Shown here: positions 16,023 to 26,188 of the stretch, piece after piece
Layout of the letters: each line of letters begins with the position of its first letter
Position numbering within the stretch: the first letter of the stretch is position 1
Source of the DNA: Terriglobia bacterium
GTDB lineage: Bacteria; Acidobacteriota; Terriglobia; JAIQFV01
Length of the DNA stretch: 54,412 bases
Direction: 5' to 3'
Assembly: GCA_020072965.1 (NCBI GenBank)
Contig: JAIQFY010000034.1
Span: 1 to 54,412, forward strand
Notes under the pieces: generated by a model
Database searches by the model: none
What the model was told of the DNA's origin: nothing
The model's input: the letters and a program-made list of their open reading frames with translations, nothing else
Program-made: the position numbers and the translations under genes

Positions 16023-16976
16023 TCATCGATGGGCCAGGGCATCGCGGGTCCGGGCCTGAACTTCCAGGTCGGCCCAGAATGGCTGGACGGCCTCCTCGAT
16101 TTCCTGGACGGTGATGAGCGTAGCGCCCGAATCCTCGGCTAATTTCTTCCAGGGGGCCTCCCTGGCACGATAGTCATATTCGCCGAATACAATGACAGGT
16201 GTTCCCGGAATGATGACCGTGGCGCCATCTTTAGAGAGCACCCACTGGTCAGCCCAATCGTAAATCCATTTGGCATCCGACTCCAGGAGCCGGATGCAGG
16301 AGTGGCTGGCGGGATAGCCGGGCAATTCATATTGGTGAAACGAGATGCCTCCGAAGTTAGCGAGGTTAAAGTACCAGGGCAGTATCCACTCGCCGTTCAC
16401 GGTGCTGGCACGCTCCCTGGCCTTCCAGTTGGTGTGATAGAGGCCCGCCGGAGTCGGAGTCGCTTTTTTTCCAGTGCTTGCGGGCCCCCAGCGAACCTGC
16501 CGACCGCCTTCGTACCCAGCGAATGCCTGCACGCGCCGGGATACAAGGAGAATCTTCTGAATCTCCTGAATTTTCTCCACGGAACTCGGGAGAGGGGAAA
16601 TCACGAGGTCATCATTCAGCACTTCCGGGATCATTAACATCTCGCCTTCCCGCACATGGGCCAGATCCACCCGGTTGACCTTCAGAACTCTATCCCACTG
16701 TTCGGGACCCAGTGTAGCCATCAGCTGAATCAGCCACCGCTCTCCGCCGATTTTTTCCGCACGATATTGAAGAGGAGTAGTGCGCGAAGGCGTCGCGGGG
16801 ATACTACGCTCAGTCTCCTTGGGCGCCGGAGTAGAATCCTTGGCACTCTCCACCGTTTTTTGAACGGGGGCCGTCTTTTCCTTCTTGCATGCATTAGGCG
16901 CCAGGAGAATAAAGACCAGAAGCACGAGACGAACGAAGGGAACATGCACTGGAAAGTTAGACCTCGAAATTCTCAT
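16023..16976 (-). CDS. L,D-transpeptidase (YkuD domain) lipoprotein
   Basis: A 317-aa envelope protein. A hydrophobic stretch (about residues 11-27) ends in a lipobox (LLAPNAC), so it is probably a lipoprotein. A LysM-like segment (WDRVLKVNRVDLAHVREGEMLMIPE) comes next and may bind peptidoglycan. The YkuD catalytic domain begins near residue 130 (ILLVSRRVQAFAGYEGG); the active site is SHSCIRL, where the usual glycine before Cys is replaced by serine, preceded by GISFHQYELPGYPAS. Such enzymes crosslink peptidoglycan or attach proteins to it. About 60 residues follow the catalytic domain. The stop lies against the 82-bp repeat. Confidence 0.88.
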   Translation of the reverse strand: MRISRSNFPVHVPFVRLVLLVFILLAPNACKKEKTAPVQKTVESAKDSTPAPKETERSIPATPSRTTPLQYRAEKIGGERWLIQLMATLGPEQWDRVLKVNRVDLAHVREGEMLMIPEVLNDDLVISPLPSSVEKIQEIQKILLVSRRVQAFAGYEGGRQVRWGPASTGKKATPTPAGLYHTNWKARERASTVNGEWILPWYFNLANFGGISFHQYELPGYPASHSCIRLLESDAKWIYDWADQWVLSKDGATVIIPGTPVIVFGEYDYRAREAPWKKLAEDSGATLITVQEIEEAVQPFWADLEVQARTRDALAHR

Positions 16977-17354
16977 GGTCCGATCTGATCTTTTGGGGAT
17001 AGCGGGGAATGGGCTCTCTTTTTTTCTGGGACCATCTGTGTCAAAATCCGCCCGCTGCTTGGTTTATCAATTTAGTCTATGAGACAAACTTCGCCTATCC
17101 GCTGGTTGATTGGAGGAGCCTCCTCACCGCCTCGCACGTCGGGACGGAGCATTTCACAGGGAGTATAGCGCGGAGGCTGGGAGGGTTCAAGGGCCGAGCG
17201 GTAAGGGCAATGGCATTTCAGCCGTTGTGAGGCAGCGACCGTATCCTGAGCGCTTGACGCACATGAATCGATGCTGTATACCTGCGCATTCGAAGGATCG
17301 GATTACTCTCCATTCTGCACAGGCTTTAGAACCTGAATTCGGCCGGGAGTCATA
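16977..17354. other. 378-bp intergenic region, nothing recognised
   Basis: This lies between the divergent L,D-transpeptidase gene and a plus-strand gene of unknown function, so it should hold promoters for both. I see no clear -35/-10 pair, hairpin or conserved repeat. Short frames across it are unconvincing. Confidence 0.5.
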
Positions 17355-17978
17355 ATGTCCAAGAGACGCGATGAGATGCACGCCGCACTGGGTTTTCGGT
17401 CGCATTCGGGATGGGCAGCCCTTGTTGTTCTCACGGGCTCCCCGCGATCCCCGGTGGTGCTCGACCGGAAGCGGATCGAACTGATCGACCCGGCGATGGA
17501 GGGATCCGCTCAGCCCTATCACGCCGCAGAAAAGTTGGATTTGGAGGAGGCGGAGAAATTTATCAACGACTGCACGCGGCGCACGGAACTCATGGCCCGA
17601 CAAGTTTTGCGCGGAGTCATTCCCCCGCTGCAAAAGAAGGGCCTTGACATCTCCGGGTGTGGAATTCTCCTCAGCTCGGGAAACCCTGCCAAGACGCTTG
17701 CCTCAACGCTCGCGTCTCATGCCCTCATCCATACCGCGGAGGGCGATTTCTTTCGTCATGCCCTCATCCACGCAAGCGAGCACTTTGGCCTCCCCATCAC
17801 GATGGTGCGGGAGCGCGAGTTGTTGGAACGGGCCGCGTCAGACCTTGAATTAACGGTCGATAAACTGCAGGCCCGTTTGGACGAGATGGGGCGAACTCTC
17901 GGTCCCCCGTGGAGCGAGGACCAAAAACTCGCCACTCTGGTCGGCTGGCTGGCGCTCGTCGCCCCGACTCGAGGGTAG
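17355..17978 (+). CDS. Hypothetical protein
   Basis: A 207-aa cytoplasmic-looking protein of no family that I can name. The opening HAALGFRSHSGWAALVVLTGSPRSPVVLDRKRIEL and the central GCGILLSSGNPAKTLASTLASHALIHTAEGDFFRHAL followed by HASEHFGLPITMVRERELLERA suggest an alpha/beta fold of the kind seen in nuclease-related or RNase H-like hypothetical proteins; this is a weak impression. The C-terminus is helical (ERAASDLELTVDKLQARLDEMG). GGGAG precedes ATG 17355; ATG 17376 is an alternative start. It stands alone, with a degraded DinB gene downstream. Confidence 0.72.
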   Translation: MSKRRDEMHAALGFRSHSGWAALVVLTGSPRSPVVLDRKRIELIDPAMEGSAQPYHAAEKLDLEEAEKFINDCTRRTELMARQVLRGVIPPLQKKGLDISGCGILLSSGNPAKTLASTLASHALIHTAEGDFFRHALIHASEHFGLPITMVRERELLERAASDLELTVDKLQARLDEMGRTLGPPWSEDQKLATLVGWLALVAPTRG

Positions 17979-18049
17979 AGTCGGTCATCGAGAAAGGGTC
18001 GACCTGTTTTCCTTGCAGGGCAGTCGTCGAAGCCGATGCATCTCGGGAA

Positions 18050-18208
18050 ATGTCCATTCACAATGCAGGTGACTTAATCGCCGTGCTTCGAAGTGTCGTG
18101 ATGAACCACAGCATACATCATCGTGCGCAGCTTGGCGTCTACCTGCGTCTAAACGACGTTCCTGTGCCTGCCCCCTATGGGCCGTCGGCCGACGAAGGGG
18201 GAATGTAG
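18050..18208 (+). pseudogene. DinB-family C-terminal fragment
   Basis: Fifty-two residues (SIHNAGDLIAVLRSVVMNHS, then IHHRAQLGVYLRLNDVPVP and YGPSADEG) match the end of DinB-type four-helix metal proteins, including the last HxxxHRAQL helix that carries two metal ligands. The first three helices of a normal 150-170 aa DinB are missing: upstream DNA to 17979 does not encode them in any frame that I can read. With no ribosome binding site at ATG 18050, I regard this as a remnant left by deletion. The flanking DNA at 18255-18300 has a repeat resembling GGGTGGCGC hairpins, a possible agent of the loss. Confidence 0.75.
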
Positions 18209-18332
18209 GCTGGGCTAAAAACCTCAAGCCTTGATCAATCGGAATCCTCTCGAACCGGGCGGCGCACACAGCGTAATTTGCATGATGTATGCGCCACCGG
18301 CAGGGACCCTTTTCGCTGCGCTCGGTTCGGCC

Positions 18333-18791
18333 CTATCTCTTCGAAGCCATCTTTCGATTTTCAGGGGGTTTTTCTAATTCGAAGACCAATTTCCTTTGTT
18401 CCAGAAGGTTGGCCTCTACGTGTTTTCCATCCAGTTTTGCCTGTGCAATGACAAGAATCTCTGTACTCGGGATGTAGACGTTTGCAGGATCCTTGTACAG
18501 ATCCGTCATCACATTGGCCAGGACGTGCTCATCGGAATGGATTCTGATGAGGTCCTTCATCGCCTCTTCAAAAGCTCTCAGTTCCTTCTGATTCTTGGGA
18601 TCTTTGTCCAAGTAAGACTTGGCCCTCACATGGTATAAGGCATTTGCAACCCCGTCCTTGAACCCGATCACATAATTTTCCTTCATCTCCTTGGACAGGC
18701 TCTGCCAATACTGGCCATACTGGAAGGGCTCCGCGCCTCGCAGCTGAGTTGAAGCAAGAAGTATCACGAGAACAAATATGACTCTTTTCAT
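18333..18791 (-). CDS. Secreted protein of unknown function
   Basis: A 152-aa protein from ATG 18791, with AAGGAG upstream. Residues 1-19 (MKRVIFVLVILLASTQLRG) form a cleavable signal peptide, so it is periplasmic or secreted. The mature part is helical: QYWQSLSKEMKENYVIGFKDGVANALYH near the start, a Lys/Glu-rich centre, then VMTDLYKDPANVYIPSTEILVIAQAKLDGK. That last block (conserved-looking NVxIP and a following helix) recalls small Rap1a/Tai-like or hypothetical exported proteins, but I cannot assign it. It is a single gene. Confidence 0.75.
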   Translation of the reverse strand: MKRVIFVLVILLASTQLRGAEPFQYGQYWQSLSKEMKENYVIGFKDGVANALYHVRAKSYLDKDPKNQKELRAFEEAMKDLIRIHSDEHVLANVMTDLYKDPANVYIPSTEILVIAQAKLDGKHVEANLLEQRKLVFELEKPPENRKMASKR

Positions 18792-18972
18792 AGGCCGCGC
18801 TCCTTTCGCCATGACACGTACCCTCGATTGACAATGCCGTGAGCATTGCTTCGAGTGAGATTCTGGTCGAATCTCAAGGTTCAGTTTTTGGGATGGGGAG
18901 ATTGTTCTCCACCATGGGCGCGAGTATAACGCCGGTGCGAAGAACGCTCAAGTCTCAAATAGGTTACATTCC

Positions 18973-19329
18973 TCAACAAACCGATCTCTTTCGGGGAAGG
19001 GCCTTCTGGAGTTCTGCTCCCATCTTTCCCGTCAACATGAACGCGCACATTTTGTAATCGGCGAGGAACGACCAGAGCGGGTATTTGAACGTCGCGGGAC
19101 GGTTCTTTTCAACGAAGAAATGGCTGATCCAGGCCAGACCATACGAGTAGAGGAGGATGAGCGGAATGTAACGGCGATATCCTGTGACGATCAGAATGAA
19201 CAGGGCGATGGTTCCGCCTAACGTTCCTGCGAAGTGGAGCCAACGCGTGGTTGCCCGGGAGTGCTCTCCCACGTAAAACGGCCAGAACTTTTCGAAAGTG
19301 GAAATTCGAGGGATCGGAGTGGCGCTCAT
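18973..19329 (-). CDS. Mpo1-like (DUF962) membrane protein
   Basis: A 118-aa protein with the DUF962/Mpo1 pattern: FEKFWPFYVGEHSRATTRWLHFAGTLGG at the start, two hydrophobic helices (about 37-53 and 55-68), then YGLAWISHFFVEKNRPATFKYPLWSFLADYKMCA. The conserved histidines (GEHS, RWLHF, ISHFF) match the iron-binding dioxygenase of yeast Mpo1, which shortens 2-hydroxy fatty acids. In bacteria the role is untested. It is followed on the minus strand by a 43-bp repeat block upstream of its start. Confidence 0.9.
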   Translation of the reverse strand: MSATPIPRISTFEKFWPFYVGEHSRATTRWLHFAGTLGGTIALFILIVTGYRRYIPLILLYSYGLAWISHFFVEKNRPATFKYPLWSFLADYKMCAFMLTGKMGAELQKALPRKRSVC

Positions 19330-19344
19330 AGATCAATGTCGTAG

Positions 19345-19453
19345 TAACGACTTCAGTCGTTGCGTCGAGTTCGGACACTTGGGTCGGTAACGACTTCAGT
19401 CGTTACGTCGAGTTCGGACACTTGGGTCGGTAACGACTGAAGTCGTTACTACA
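19345..19453. repeat. 43-bp tandem repeat built on a 20-bp palindrome
   Basis: GTAACGACTTCAGTCGTT(A/G)C starts at 19345 and 19388, each followed by the same 23-bp spacer (CGTCGAGTTCGG...). A third palindrome at 19431 has the centre inverted (GTAACGACTGAAGTCGTTAC), so it lies in the opposite orientation. The unit is a near-perfect hairpin. Two spacers are too few and too alike for a CRISPR array. Confidence 0.9.
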
Positions 19454-19485
19454 TCAGGCAGACGAGACGGCTGCCCCACACGAAG

Positions 19486-21045
19486 CTACAAGGGAATATT
19501 ACCGTGTTTTTTCGCAGGATTGCTGTCGCGCTTGTTCTCGAGCATGTGGAGCGCTGTGATGATTTTTTTCCGGGTCAGTTGGGGCTCGATGACTTCGTCG
19601 ATATAGCCCAGTTCAGCAGTGACATAAGGATTCGCGAACTTGTTCTTGAATTCCTGAACCTTTTCCCGTCGAACCGGCTCGGGATTGTCTGCGGAGGCAA
19701 TTTCCCTTCGATAGACGATGTTGACGGCCCCTTCGGGACCCATGACCGCAATCTCCGCGCTGGGCCAGGCATAGTTCATATCGGTGCGAATATGCTTGGA
19801 GGCCATGACGCAGTAGGCCCCGCCGTAAGACTTGCGCGTAATGACCGTGACCTTGGGCACGGTGGCTTCAGCAAACGCGAACAGAAGCTTCGCCCCGTGC
19901 TTGATAATTCCATCGAATTCCTGGTTGGTTCCGGGGAGGAACCCGGGAACATCCTCGAACACGACCAGAGGAATGTTGAAGGCGTCGCAGAAGCGAACAA
20001 AGCGAGCCCCCTTGATGGAGGCATTAATGTCGAGGGTTCCGGCCAGCACAGCCGGCTGGTTGGCCACGATCCCCACCGGCATGCCGTCAAATCGACCGAA
20101 GCCGATGACGATATTTTGAGCAAAGTGCTCCTGCACCTCGAAGAAATAATTGTCGTCCACCACGGTGTGAATGATGTCCTTGATATCGTAAGGAATATAG
20201 GACTCTTCCGGGACACTGTGATTAAGTTTTTCGTCCGCGCGGTCGACGGGGTCGCGGGTGGGTTTTCGGGGAGGATCATCGACGTTGTTTGAAGGGATAA
20301 AGGACAACAGCTCGCGAATGAGGGCGAGGCATTCGCGGTCGTTGTTCACGGCAAAATGGGCGACCCCGCTTTTCGCGTTGTGAGTCATGGCGCCGCCCAA
20401 TTCCTCCTTTGAGACTTCCTCATGGGTGACGGTCTTGATGACCTCGGGCCCGGTGATGAACATATAACTGGTCTTTTTCACCATCACGATAAAGTCGGTG
20501 ATGGCGGGCGAATACACCGCGCCCCCTGCACAGGGTCCCATGATGGCGGAGATCTGGGGGACCACGCCAGAGGCCAGGGTGTTGCGCAGGAAGATGTCGG
20601 CATAGCCCGCCAGCGACATCACTCCTTCTTGAATCCTCGCCCCTCCGCTGTCGTTCAAGCCGATCACGGGGGCCCCGTTCCGCATCGCCTGATCCATGAT
20701 CTTGCATATTTTTTGCGCGTTGGTTTCGCTGAGGCTTCCCCCGAAGACGGTGAAGTCCTGGGCAAAAACATAAACCAGCCGTCCATCGATGCGCCCGTAA
20801 CCTGTGACGAATCCGTCTCCGATGGGCTTTTGGTCCTGCATCCCGAAGTCCTGGCAGCGATGGGTGACAAATTTATCGAGTTCCTCGAAAGTTCCTTCGT
20901 CCAGCAGGAACTCGATGCGCTCCCGCGCGGTCATCTTGCCTTCGGCGCGCTGCTTGGCCAGGCGTGCTTCGCCTCCTCCCAGTTCGGCTTGCGCGTTGCG
21001 GGCCTTCAGTTCATCGAGCTTGCTGTGGACCTTGGATGTTGGCAT
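19486..21045 (-). CDS. Acyl-CoA carboxylase carboxyltransferase subunit beta
   Basis: A 519-aa biotin-dependent carboxyltransferase of the propionyl-/methylcrotonyl-CoA class. N-terminal features: [23 protein letters not shown], then [19 protein letters not shown] and [20 protein letters not shown], with the glycine pair forming the acyl-CoA oxyanion hole. C-terminal features: [35 protein letters not shown] and [14 protein letters not shown]. It transfers carboxyl groups from carboxybiotin to acyl-CoA, probably propionyl-CoA. No biotin carboxylase or biotin carrier gene is in the window, so it pairs with a distant subunit. The closing residues of methylmalonyl-CoA decarboxylase alpha subunits are similar, so that alternative is open. 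Confidence 0.9.
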   Translation of the reverse strand: MPTSKVHSKLDELKARNAQAELGGGEARLAKQRAEGKMTARERIEFLLDEGTFEELDKFVTHRCQDFGMQDQKPIGDGFVTGYGRIDGRLVYVFAQDFTVFGGSLSETNAQKICKIMDQAMRNGAPVIGLNDSGGARIQEGVMSLAGYADIFLRNTLASGVVPQISAIMGPCAGGAVYSPAITDFIVMVKKTSYMFITGPEVIKTVTHEEVSKEELGGAMTHNAKSGVAHFAVNNDRECLALIRELLSFIPSNNVDDPPRKPTRDPVDRADEKLNHSVPEESYIPYDIKDIIHTVVDDNYFFEVQEHFAQNIVIGFGRFDGMPVGIVANQPAVLAGTLDINASIKGARFVRFCDAFNIPLVVFEDVPGFLPGTNQEFDGIIKHGAKLLFAFAEATVPKVTVITRKSYGGAYCVMASKHIRTDMNYAWPSAEIAVMGPEGAVNIVYRREIASADNPEPVRREKVQEFKNKFANPYVTAELGYIDEVIEPQLTRKKIITALHMLENKRDSNPAKKHGNIPL

Positions 21046-21329
21046 GAGTGGCTCACGGGTGGTAGATTCAGAAGCCAGAAGTCGGAGGTCAGAAGCCAGA
21101 AGTCGGAATCAAGATGACCACCGTTAGTATTTAGACGCTTTAAAGCGACGGCCCGCGGGTAGAAATGAGATTCCTATTTCTTTTTCCCAACTTCAAAAGA
21201 GGGCGCACCTCTGTGCGCCCCTACAGAAGAATTCCGACCTCTGATATCCGACGTCTGACTTCGACAGCATCATGAATCATATGCAGCCGGAGGATCTGTC
21301 GTTTCAAGCGAGAAAGTTCCTGCCGGATT
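21046..21329. repeat. Intergenic degenerate short repeats
   Basis: Around 21069-21112 the phrase CAGAAG(C/T)CAGAAGTCGGA recurs three or so times with small changes, and a related inverted phrase is at about 21235-21262 (CCGACCTCTGATATCCGACG). The pattern resembles the GGACCTTGGACC microrepeats at 28639-28870. No gene is present. Confidence 0.7.
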
Positions 21330-21995
21330 CTACTTCACGCCGACCGTCTCCGGCTTCGGGACCTTTTCCCAATCCTTCAAAAACTGTTCGAGGCCGCGAT
21401 CGGTGAGAGGGTGCTTGACGAGCGATTCCAGCACCTTGAATGGCATGGTGCAAATGTGGGCGCCGGCGAGGGCTCCTTCCACGATGTGGAGAGGATGGCG
21501 CGCCGAGGCCAGAAGGACCTCGGTTTTGAAATTATAGTTCTTATAGATTTGCACGATCTGACGGATCAGGTGCATGCCATCGGTGGAGATGTCGTCGAGG
21601 CGTCCGACAAACGGACTGACGAAATCTGCGCCCGCTTTGGCCGCGAGCAGGGCCTGTGACGGTGAGAAGCAGAGAGTCACATTGATGTGGATGCCTTCCT
21701 GAGAGAAGGTACGGCAGGCCTTGAGCCCATCAATCGTCAACGGCACCTTGACATAAATATTGGGGGCCCACTTGGCGTACTCGCGCCCCTGCTTCAGCAT
21801 GCCATCCACGTCGAGCGCTGTCACTTCGGCGCTGACCGGGCCCTTGATCACCTGACAGATCTCTTTGACCCGCTGTTCAAATCCGACCCCCTCCTTGGCA
21901 ACCAGGGAGGGATTCGTGGTGACGCCGTCGATAGCGCCCCAGCTTGCCGCATCACGAATTTCCTTAATGTTTGCAGTATCCAGGAAGAATTTCAT
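21330..21995 (-). CDS. Transaldolase-like protein, fructose-6-phosphate aldolase type
   Basis: A 221-aa TIM-barrel aldolase of the small transaldolase/FSA class. [36 protein letters not shown] carries the conserved Asp and TTNPSL segment, and the Schiff-base lysine lies in [48 protein letters not shown] and the ILASxRHP-like [12 protein letters not shown] segment are also canonical. It may move three-carbon units in the pentose phosphate pathway. GGGATGTCC-type spacing leaves a weak ribosome binding site. It follows the FAH-family hydrolase gene at 55 bp and may share its transcript. Confidence 0.93.
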   Translation of the reverse strand: MKFFLDTANIKEIRDAASWGAIDGVTTNPSLVAKEGVGFEQRVKEICQVIKGPVSAEVTALDVDGMLKQGREYAKWAPNIYVKVPLTIDGLKACRTFSQEGIHINVTLCFSPSQALLAAKAGADFVSPFVGRLDDISTDGMHLIRQIVQIYKNYNFKTEVLLASARHPLHIVEGALAGAHICTMPFKVLESLVKHPLTDRGLEQFLKDWEKVPKPETVGVK

Positions 21996-22049
21996 AGGGA
22001 CATCCTTTCCAAAAAGCAGGGAGATTCGATTCCCTACTCACACAGATTT

Positions 22050-22808
22050 TCAAACCACTCGATTGCGCAAGGTTCCGATCAAATCGATTTTCACTTCGAC
22101 CACGTCTCCCCGCTGCATTGGACCAATACCCGCAGGTGTGCCGGTGGAGATCAAATCGCCGGGTTCCAGGGTCATGATATTCGAGATGTATTGTACCAGA
22201 GTATTTACGCCGAATGCCATGTTGGAGGTCGAAGCGTGCTGCCGCCGTTCGCCGTTCACATAGGTTTCCACGAGAACGTTCGTCGGATCAAGCAGTGTTT
22301 CAATAAAGGGTCCCACCGGGCAGAACGTGTCGAAACCCTTGGCGCGGGTAAACTGCACGTCGGCCTTTTGAAGGTCACGGGCAGTCACGTCGTTGATAAT
22401 GGTGTATCCGAAGATGGCCGCTTGCGCCTCGGAAGCGTCTTTCAGCCCATGCGCGCGTTTTCCCATCACAACACCCAATTCACCTTCATAATCAACACGC
22501 TTCGATTGGGGGGGATAGACAATGTCCTGGTCGTGCCCGATCAATGCGCTGGGAGGCTTGAGAAAAATCAAGGGTTCCCGGGGCACATCGTTGCCGAGCT
22601 CGGCGGCATGATCGCGGTAATTGCGGCCAATCGCAACGATCTTGGTGGGAATGCAGGGAGGGAAGAATCTCGCGCCGTCCACACCGAGGTGGAGAATGGT
22701 AGTGCGCCACTCGGCGTAAGGATTCCCCTCGACGATGGATAGATGGTCTCCGTCATGCGTGGCATAGCAAATCTTGTCTTCCCACAACACTCGACAAAAC
22801 TTCACCAC
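22050..22808 (-). CDS. Fumarylacetoacetate hydrolase family protein
   Basis: A 252-aa protein of the FAH superfamily. The catalytic core has AIGRNYRDHAAEL, IFLKPPSALIGHDQDI, YEGELGVVMGKRAHG (metal-binding Glu residues) and IINDVTARDLQ, with ISNIMTLEPGDLISTGTPAGIGPM near the end. Members are hydrolases, decarboxylases or isomerases of acylpyruvates and catechol-degradation products; the substrate cannot be deduced. Its position next to a carboxyltransferase and a transaldolase fits small-acid metabolism. The ATG follows AAAAAAGGAG. Confidence 0.92.
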   Translation of the reverse strand: MVKFCRVLWEDKICYATHDGDHLSIVEGNPYAEWRTTILHLGVDGARFFPPCIPTKIVAIGRNYRDHAAELGNDVPREPLIFLKPPSALIGHDQDIVYPPQSKRVDYEGELGVVMGKRAHGLKDASEAQAAIFGYTIINDVTARDLQKADVQFTRAKGFDTFCPVGPFIETLLDPTNVLVETYVNGERRQHASTSNMAFGVNTLVQYISNIMTLEPGDLISTGTPAGIGPMQRGDVVEVKIDLIGTLRNRVV

Positions 22809-22906
22809 GAACTCCTTTTTTTTTGATGAAAAATTAACGTCGAGCCCCCTAGAGTAAGCCGCGAGGACTCCCGGGCCTCCGCTGTAAACAATCGTGTCAC
22901 GATGAG

Positions 22907-24121
22907 CTATTCTCCCTTGGCAATCTGATTTACGACGGCGGAGGGTGGGCTCTCATTCCCCGTAAGGTCTACTGCACTGACGCGGTAATAATACCTCTTT
23001 TCAGCTTGGACCCTTTCATCGCGGAAGGTAGGAGACTTGAGCAAGGAATCGTTGATCTTTGTAAAGGTCACCCCTTCTTCACTTCGATATACGTTATATC
23101 CGGCAAAATCCGGCTCAAGACTCGCATCCCAGAGAAGATTCATTTTGCCATCGGCGAAAACGACAAGCAAGCCCGTCGGAGTTTTGGGCGGGAATACGTC
23201 CACGGGCTTGAAAGCGGACACGGGGGAGTTGAGGCTCTCTGCCGTGAATTGGTTGTTCCGGACCACCGAACACACGGTATAGTAATAGGTTTTGCCGAAC
23301 TGGAAAATGAGGTCTTCGTAGTGGGGTTTCACGATCGGCTGGTCGTTGACGGGCGCGGTCGGGATCACCCCGCTTTGTTCCCCACGATAGACGTTGTAAC
23401 CGACGATGGACCAACCCGGAGATGCCGTTGAGGGCGGGGGGGCCCAGCTGAGGATGATTTGGGTTTCTTCTGCTCTGAAATCGATATGGGGGATTGCTGG
23501 AGGTACGGAAAGCCACTGCCTCACGGCGATATTAGAGAACCCGGCGTCCTGTTTTTTCTTGTTCGAGATCTTGACGGCATACCACAGTTGGCTGGAACCG
23601 AGGGTCTCGGGATTGAGTCCCGGAAACTGGTCGGTGAAAACCATCTGTCCCTGCTCGGTGAAGGCGTCCTGATTGACCATGTCGATGGACATGATCTTGG
23701 AGCCTCGAAACTGCTTGGAAATCTCCCCGGCTCCCGGGGGTAAGCTCGAGGGGGGCACAATCTGCCGATAAACATCAATCCGTTCGAGGGTGGTGGCCTT
23801 GGTTCCATTGAGGTTCAACGCGGGGAGGGTCCATGTGAGCCTGATGTCGCTGCCGATCTGACGGGAGGCCAGATTCACCACCGGTTGAGGGATGAGAATT
23901 TCCGGAGGAAGAGGTGGCCCCACCTTGCCGCAGCCGGCCGTCCAAATCGCTGAAGCGACGAGCAGGAGAGCTCGCAGGGCCGTGCCCGAAACGCGGCTGG
24001 GGTGGCGCGTGTGACACAGAAGATCGATGGTTGGATTCACTGGGTGCTTGAGGCCATGGGGAAGCACTGACACAGGCCCCCGGACATTGAGGGCCCGAGC
24101 CGGACCGGGATCGCCCGTCAC
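22907..24121 (-). CDS. Fibronectin type III domain lipoprotein
   Basis: A 404-aa protein. A GTG at 24121 overlaps the hslU stop by 4 bp (GTGA), which couples translation; a second GTG near 24040 would give a more normal signal sequence ([17 protein letters not shown]). The lipobox Cys is followed by [10 protein letters not shown]. The mature part holds about three beta-sandwich repeats with fibronectin-III features: [32 protein letters not shown] and [13 protein letters not shown], each followed by YNVYR or related turns. Such modules bind carbohydrate or protein at the outer membrane. Coupling to a cytoplasmic protease subunit is unusual and may be chance. Confidence 0.83.
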   Translation of the reverse strand: MTGDPGPARALNVRGPVSVLPHGLKHPVNPTIDLLCHTRHPSRVSGTALRALLLVASAIWTAGCGKVGPPLPPEILIPQPVVNLASRQIGSDIRLTWTLPALNLNGTKATTLERIDVYRQIVPPSSLPPGAGEISKQFRGSKIMSIDMVNQDAFTEQGQMVFTDQFPGLNPETLGSSQLWYAVKISNKKKQDAGFSNIAVRQWLSVPPAIPHIDFRAEETQIILSWAPPPSTASPGWSIVGYNVYRGEQSGVIPTAPVNDQPIVKPHYEDLIFQFGKTYYYTVCSVVRNNQFTAESLNSPVSAFKPVDVFPPKTPTGLLVVFADGKMNLLWDASLEPDFAGYNVYRSEEGVTFTKINDSLLKSPTFRDERVQAEKRYYYRVSAVDLTGNESPPSAVVNQIAKGE

Positions 24122-25530
24122 AAAATGTAGCGGCTCAAATCTTCATTCTTGACGATATGGGCGAGTTGTTTTTGAACGTAATCCGGATCGATGGTGATAT
24201 CTTTTTTCTTGAGATCCGGACCCTCGAACGAAATCTCGTCCAGGAGGCGTTCCATGATGGTATGCAACCGTCGGGCTCCAATGTTCTCGGTGCGTTCGTT
24301 GACGAGAGCCGCAAAGGACGCAATGCCCCGGATCGCCTCCTCGGTGAACACCATCTTGATCCCCTCGGTCTCCAGCAGGGCCGTGTACTGTTTGACCAGG
24401 GCATTCTGGGGCTCCGTCAGGATCCGGATGAAATCCTCGACGGTTAGCGACTCGAGCTCCACGCGAATGGGGAAACGTCCCTGCAACTCAGGGATCAAGT
24501 CCGAAGGCTTGGAGACGTGGAAGGCGCCGGCGGCGATGAAAAGGATATGGTCGGTCCGGACCATCCCGTAACGCGTGTTGACGGTCGTGCCTTCAACAAT
24601 CGGAAGGATGTCGCGTTGCACTCCCTCCCGGGAGACGTCGGGGCCGTGCCCGCTTTCCCGGCCTGCAATTTTGTCGATCTCATCGAGAAAAATGATCCCG
24701 CCCTGCTCCACCCGCTCCACCGCCATGCGGGTCACCTGGTCCATGTCGATGAGTTTCTGTTCCTCTTCCTGGACCACGTAGTCCCAAGCCTCCGCGACCT
24801 TCATCTTCCGCTTCTTCGTCTTCTGGCCGAAGATGTTGGGCAACATGTCTTTGACATTGATGTCCATCTCTTCGATGCCCTGGTTGGTGATGATCTCGAA
24901 GGCCGGGAAGCTGCGTTCGCGCACATCGACGTCCACGATCCGGTCATCCAACTTCCCGGCCCGCAATTTTTCCCGGAGTGTTTCACGGGTCAGCTGGAAA
25001 TGTTCCTTAGCCCTGCTGATTTCTTCGGCCTGCATTGGATCGGATTTGGGGGGAGAGGGCAGGGGAGGCAACAGCATATCCAAGATGCGCTCCTCGGCGT
25101 TCTGTTCGGCCTTTTCAGCGACCTCATCCAGTTTTTCCTCCCGCACCATTTCGATGGAGATCTCCACGAGGTCTCGAATCATCGAATCCACGTCGCGGCC
25201 CACGTAACCAACCTCGGTAAACTTTGAGGCCTCCACCTTAAGAAAAGGAGAATTGGAAAGGCGAGCGAGGCGACGGGCGATCTCGGTTTTCCCCACGCCG
25301 GTGGGGCCGATCATGATGATGTTTTTGGGCATCACCTCTTCGGCCATCTCGGGAGAGAGTTTTTGACGACGGATCCGGTTCCGGAGCGCAATGGCCACGG
25401 AGCGCTTGGCCTTGTGCTGGCCAATCACGTATTTGTCGAGTTCCGTCACGATTTCACGAGGGGTGAGTTCATCGAGGGCGGGAAGTTGTTCGGCGGACAC
25501 TTCACCGGGTAGAAAAATGGTCATGGACAA
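24118..25530 (-). CDS. hslU: ATP-dependent protease ATPase subunit HslU
   Basis: A 470-aa AAA+ unfoldase. [30 protein letters not shown] opens the protein. Walker A is GPTGVGKT at 75-82, followed by the pore loop GYVGRD and, after an inserted intermediate domain (about 130-250), Walker B in [14 protein letters not shown]. The C-terminus LARYIL-type tail (here LSRYIL) inserts into HslV. HslUV degrades misfolded and regulatory proteins. The gene follows hslV by 39 bp and shares its promoter. The length is slightly above the usual 440-460. Confidence 0.97.
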   Translation of the reverse strand: MSMTIFLPGEVSAEQLPALDELTPREIVTELDKYVIGQHKAKRSVAIALRNRIRRQKLSPEMAEEVMPKNIIMIGPTGVGKTEIARRLARLSNSPFLKVEASKFTEVGYVGRDVDSMIRDLVEISIEMVREEKLDEVAEKAEQNAEERILDMLLPPLPSPPKSDPMQAEEISRAKEHFQLTRETLREKLRAGKLDDRIVDVDVRERSFPAFEIITNQGIEEMDINVKDMLPNIFGQKTKKRKMKVAEAWDYVVQEEEQKLIDMDQVTRMAVERVEQGGIIFLDEIDKIAGRESGHGPDVSREGVQRDILPIVEGTTVNTRYGMVRTDHILFIAAGAFHVSKPSDLIPELQGRFPIRVELESLTVEDFIRILTEPQNALVKQYTALLETEGIKMVFTEEAIRGIASFAALVNERTENIGARRLHTIMERLLDEISFEGPDLKKKDITIDPDYVQKQLAHIVKNEDLSRYIL

Positions 25531-25569
25531 GTTCCAGTCCCAGGCCGCAGTTCTGCGGGCCTTGATACT

Positions 25570-26151
25570 CTAAATCTCCTCAATGGAGATGGAGTCGTTG
25601 GTGAAAATGCAAATCTTACCCGCGATCCCCATGGCTTCCTTCACGATCTCGCGTGCGGATAGGGATGTATGACTGAACAGGGCACGAGCGGCCGCGAGCG
25701 CGTAAGGCCCCCCCGAGCCAATCGCGGCGATCCCGTCGTCCGGCTCGATGACATCGCCTGTGCCGCTGATCAGCAGAGTGCTTTTGTCGTCCGCGACAAT
25801 CAACAAGGCCTCCAGGTGACGGATGGACTTATCGGTGCGCCAATCCTTAGCCAATTCCACCGCTGCCCGGCTGAGGTTGCCGTTGAATTGTTCAAGCTTG
25901 GTTTCAAATCGGGTAAAGAGGGCAAATGCGTCGGCGGTCGAGCCCGCAAAACCAGCGATGACCCGGTCGTTGTACAAACGGCGGACCTTCTTGGCGCCCT
26001 GTTTGATGACGGTCTCGCCCAGGGTGACCTGTCCATCTCCTGCCAAAGCCACGTGACTGTCCCGGCGCACACACAGGATCGTCGTCGATCGGATAAATCC
26101 CCCCGTTTGGGGGCGTGTCTTTTCGGGGGCTTCGTTTGTCAAAGAATTCAC
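25570..26151 (-). CDS. hslV: ATP-dependent protease peptidase subunit HslV
   Basis: An N-terminal-threonine protease of the proteasome class; the mature chain should begin at the first Thr of [24 protein letters not shown]. Downstream family segments include [23 protein letters not shown] and [17 protein letters not shown]. No ATG lies next to the catalytic Thr: the codon three before it is ATC (26094). I use GTG 26151, giving 193 aa and a 22-residue propeptide; TTG 26154 is equivalent. The longer frame from ATG 26217 begins inside the predicted -35 box and is unlikely. The total length after the Thr is normal. Confidence 0.9.
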   Translation of the reverse strand: MNSLTNEAPEKTRPQTGGFIRSTTILCVRRDSHVALAGDGQVTLGETVIKQGAKKVRRLYNDRVIAGFAGSTADAFALFTRFETKLEQFNGNLSRAAVELAKDWRTDKSIRHLEALLIVADDKSTLLISGTGDVIEPDDGIAAIGSGGPYALAAARALFSHTSLSAREIVKEAMGIAGKICIFTNDSISIEEI

Positions 26152-26188
26152 CAAATTAGTCAAGTTGGCCTTATAATTATGGGTTTGT

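Noticed and set aside
15724-16026. Minus-strand frame with repeated peptides
   Set aside because: The repeated peptides come from the two 82-bp DNA repeats; it is an artefact of the direct repeats.
19345-19453. CRISPR array
   Set aside because: Only two full units with identical spacers and a palindromic repeat; no cas genes in the window.
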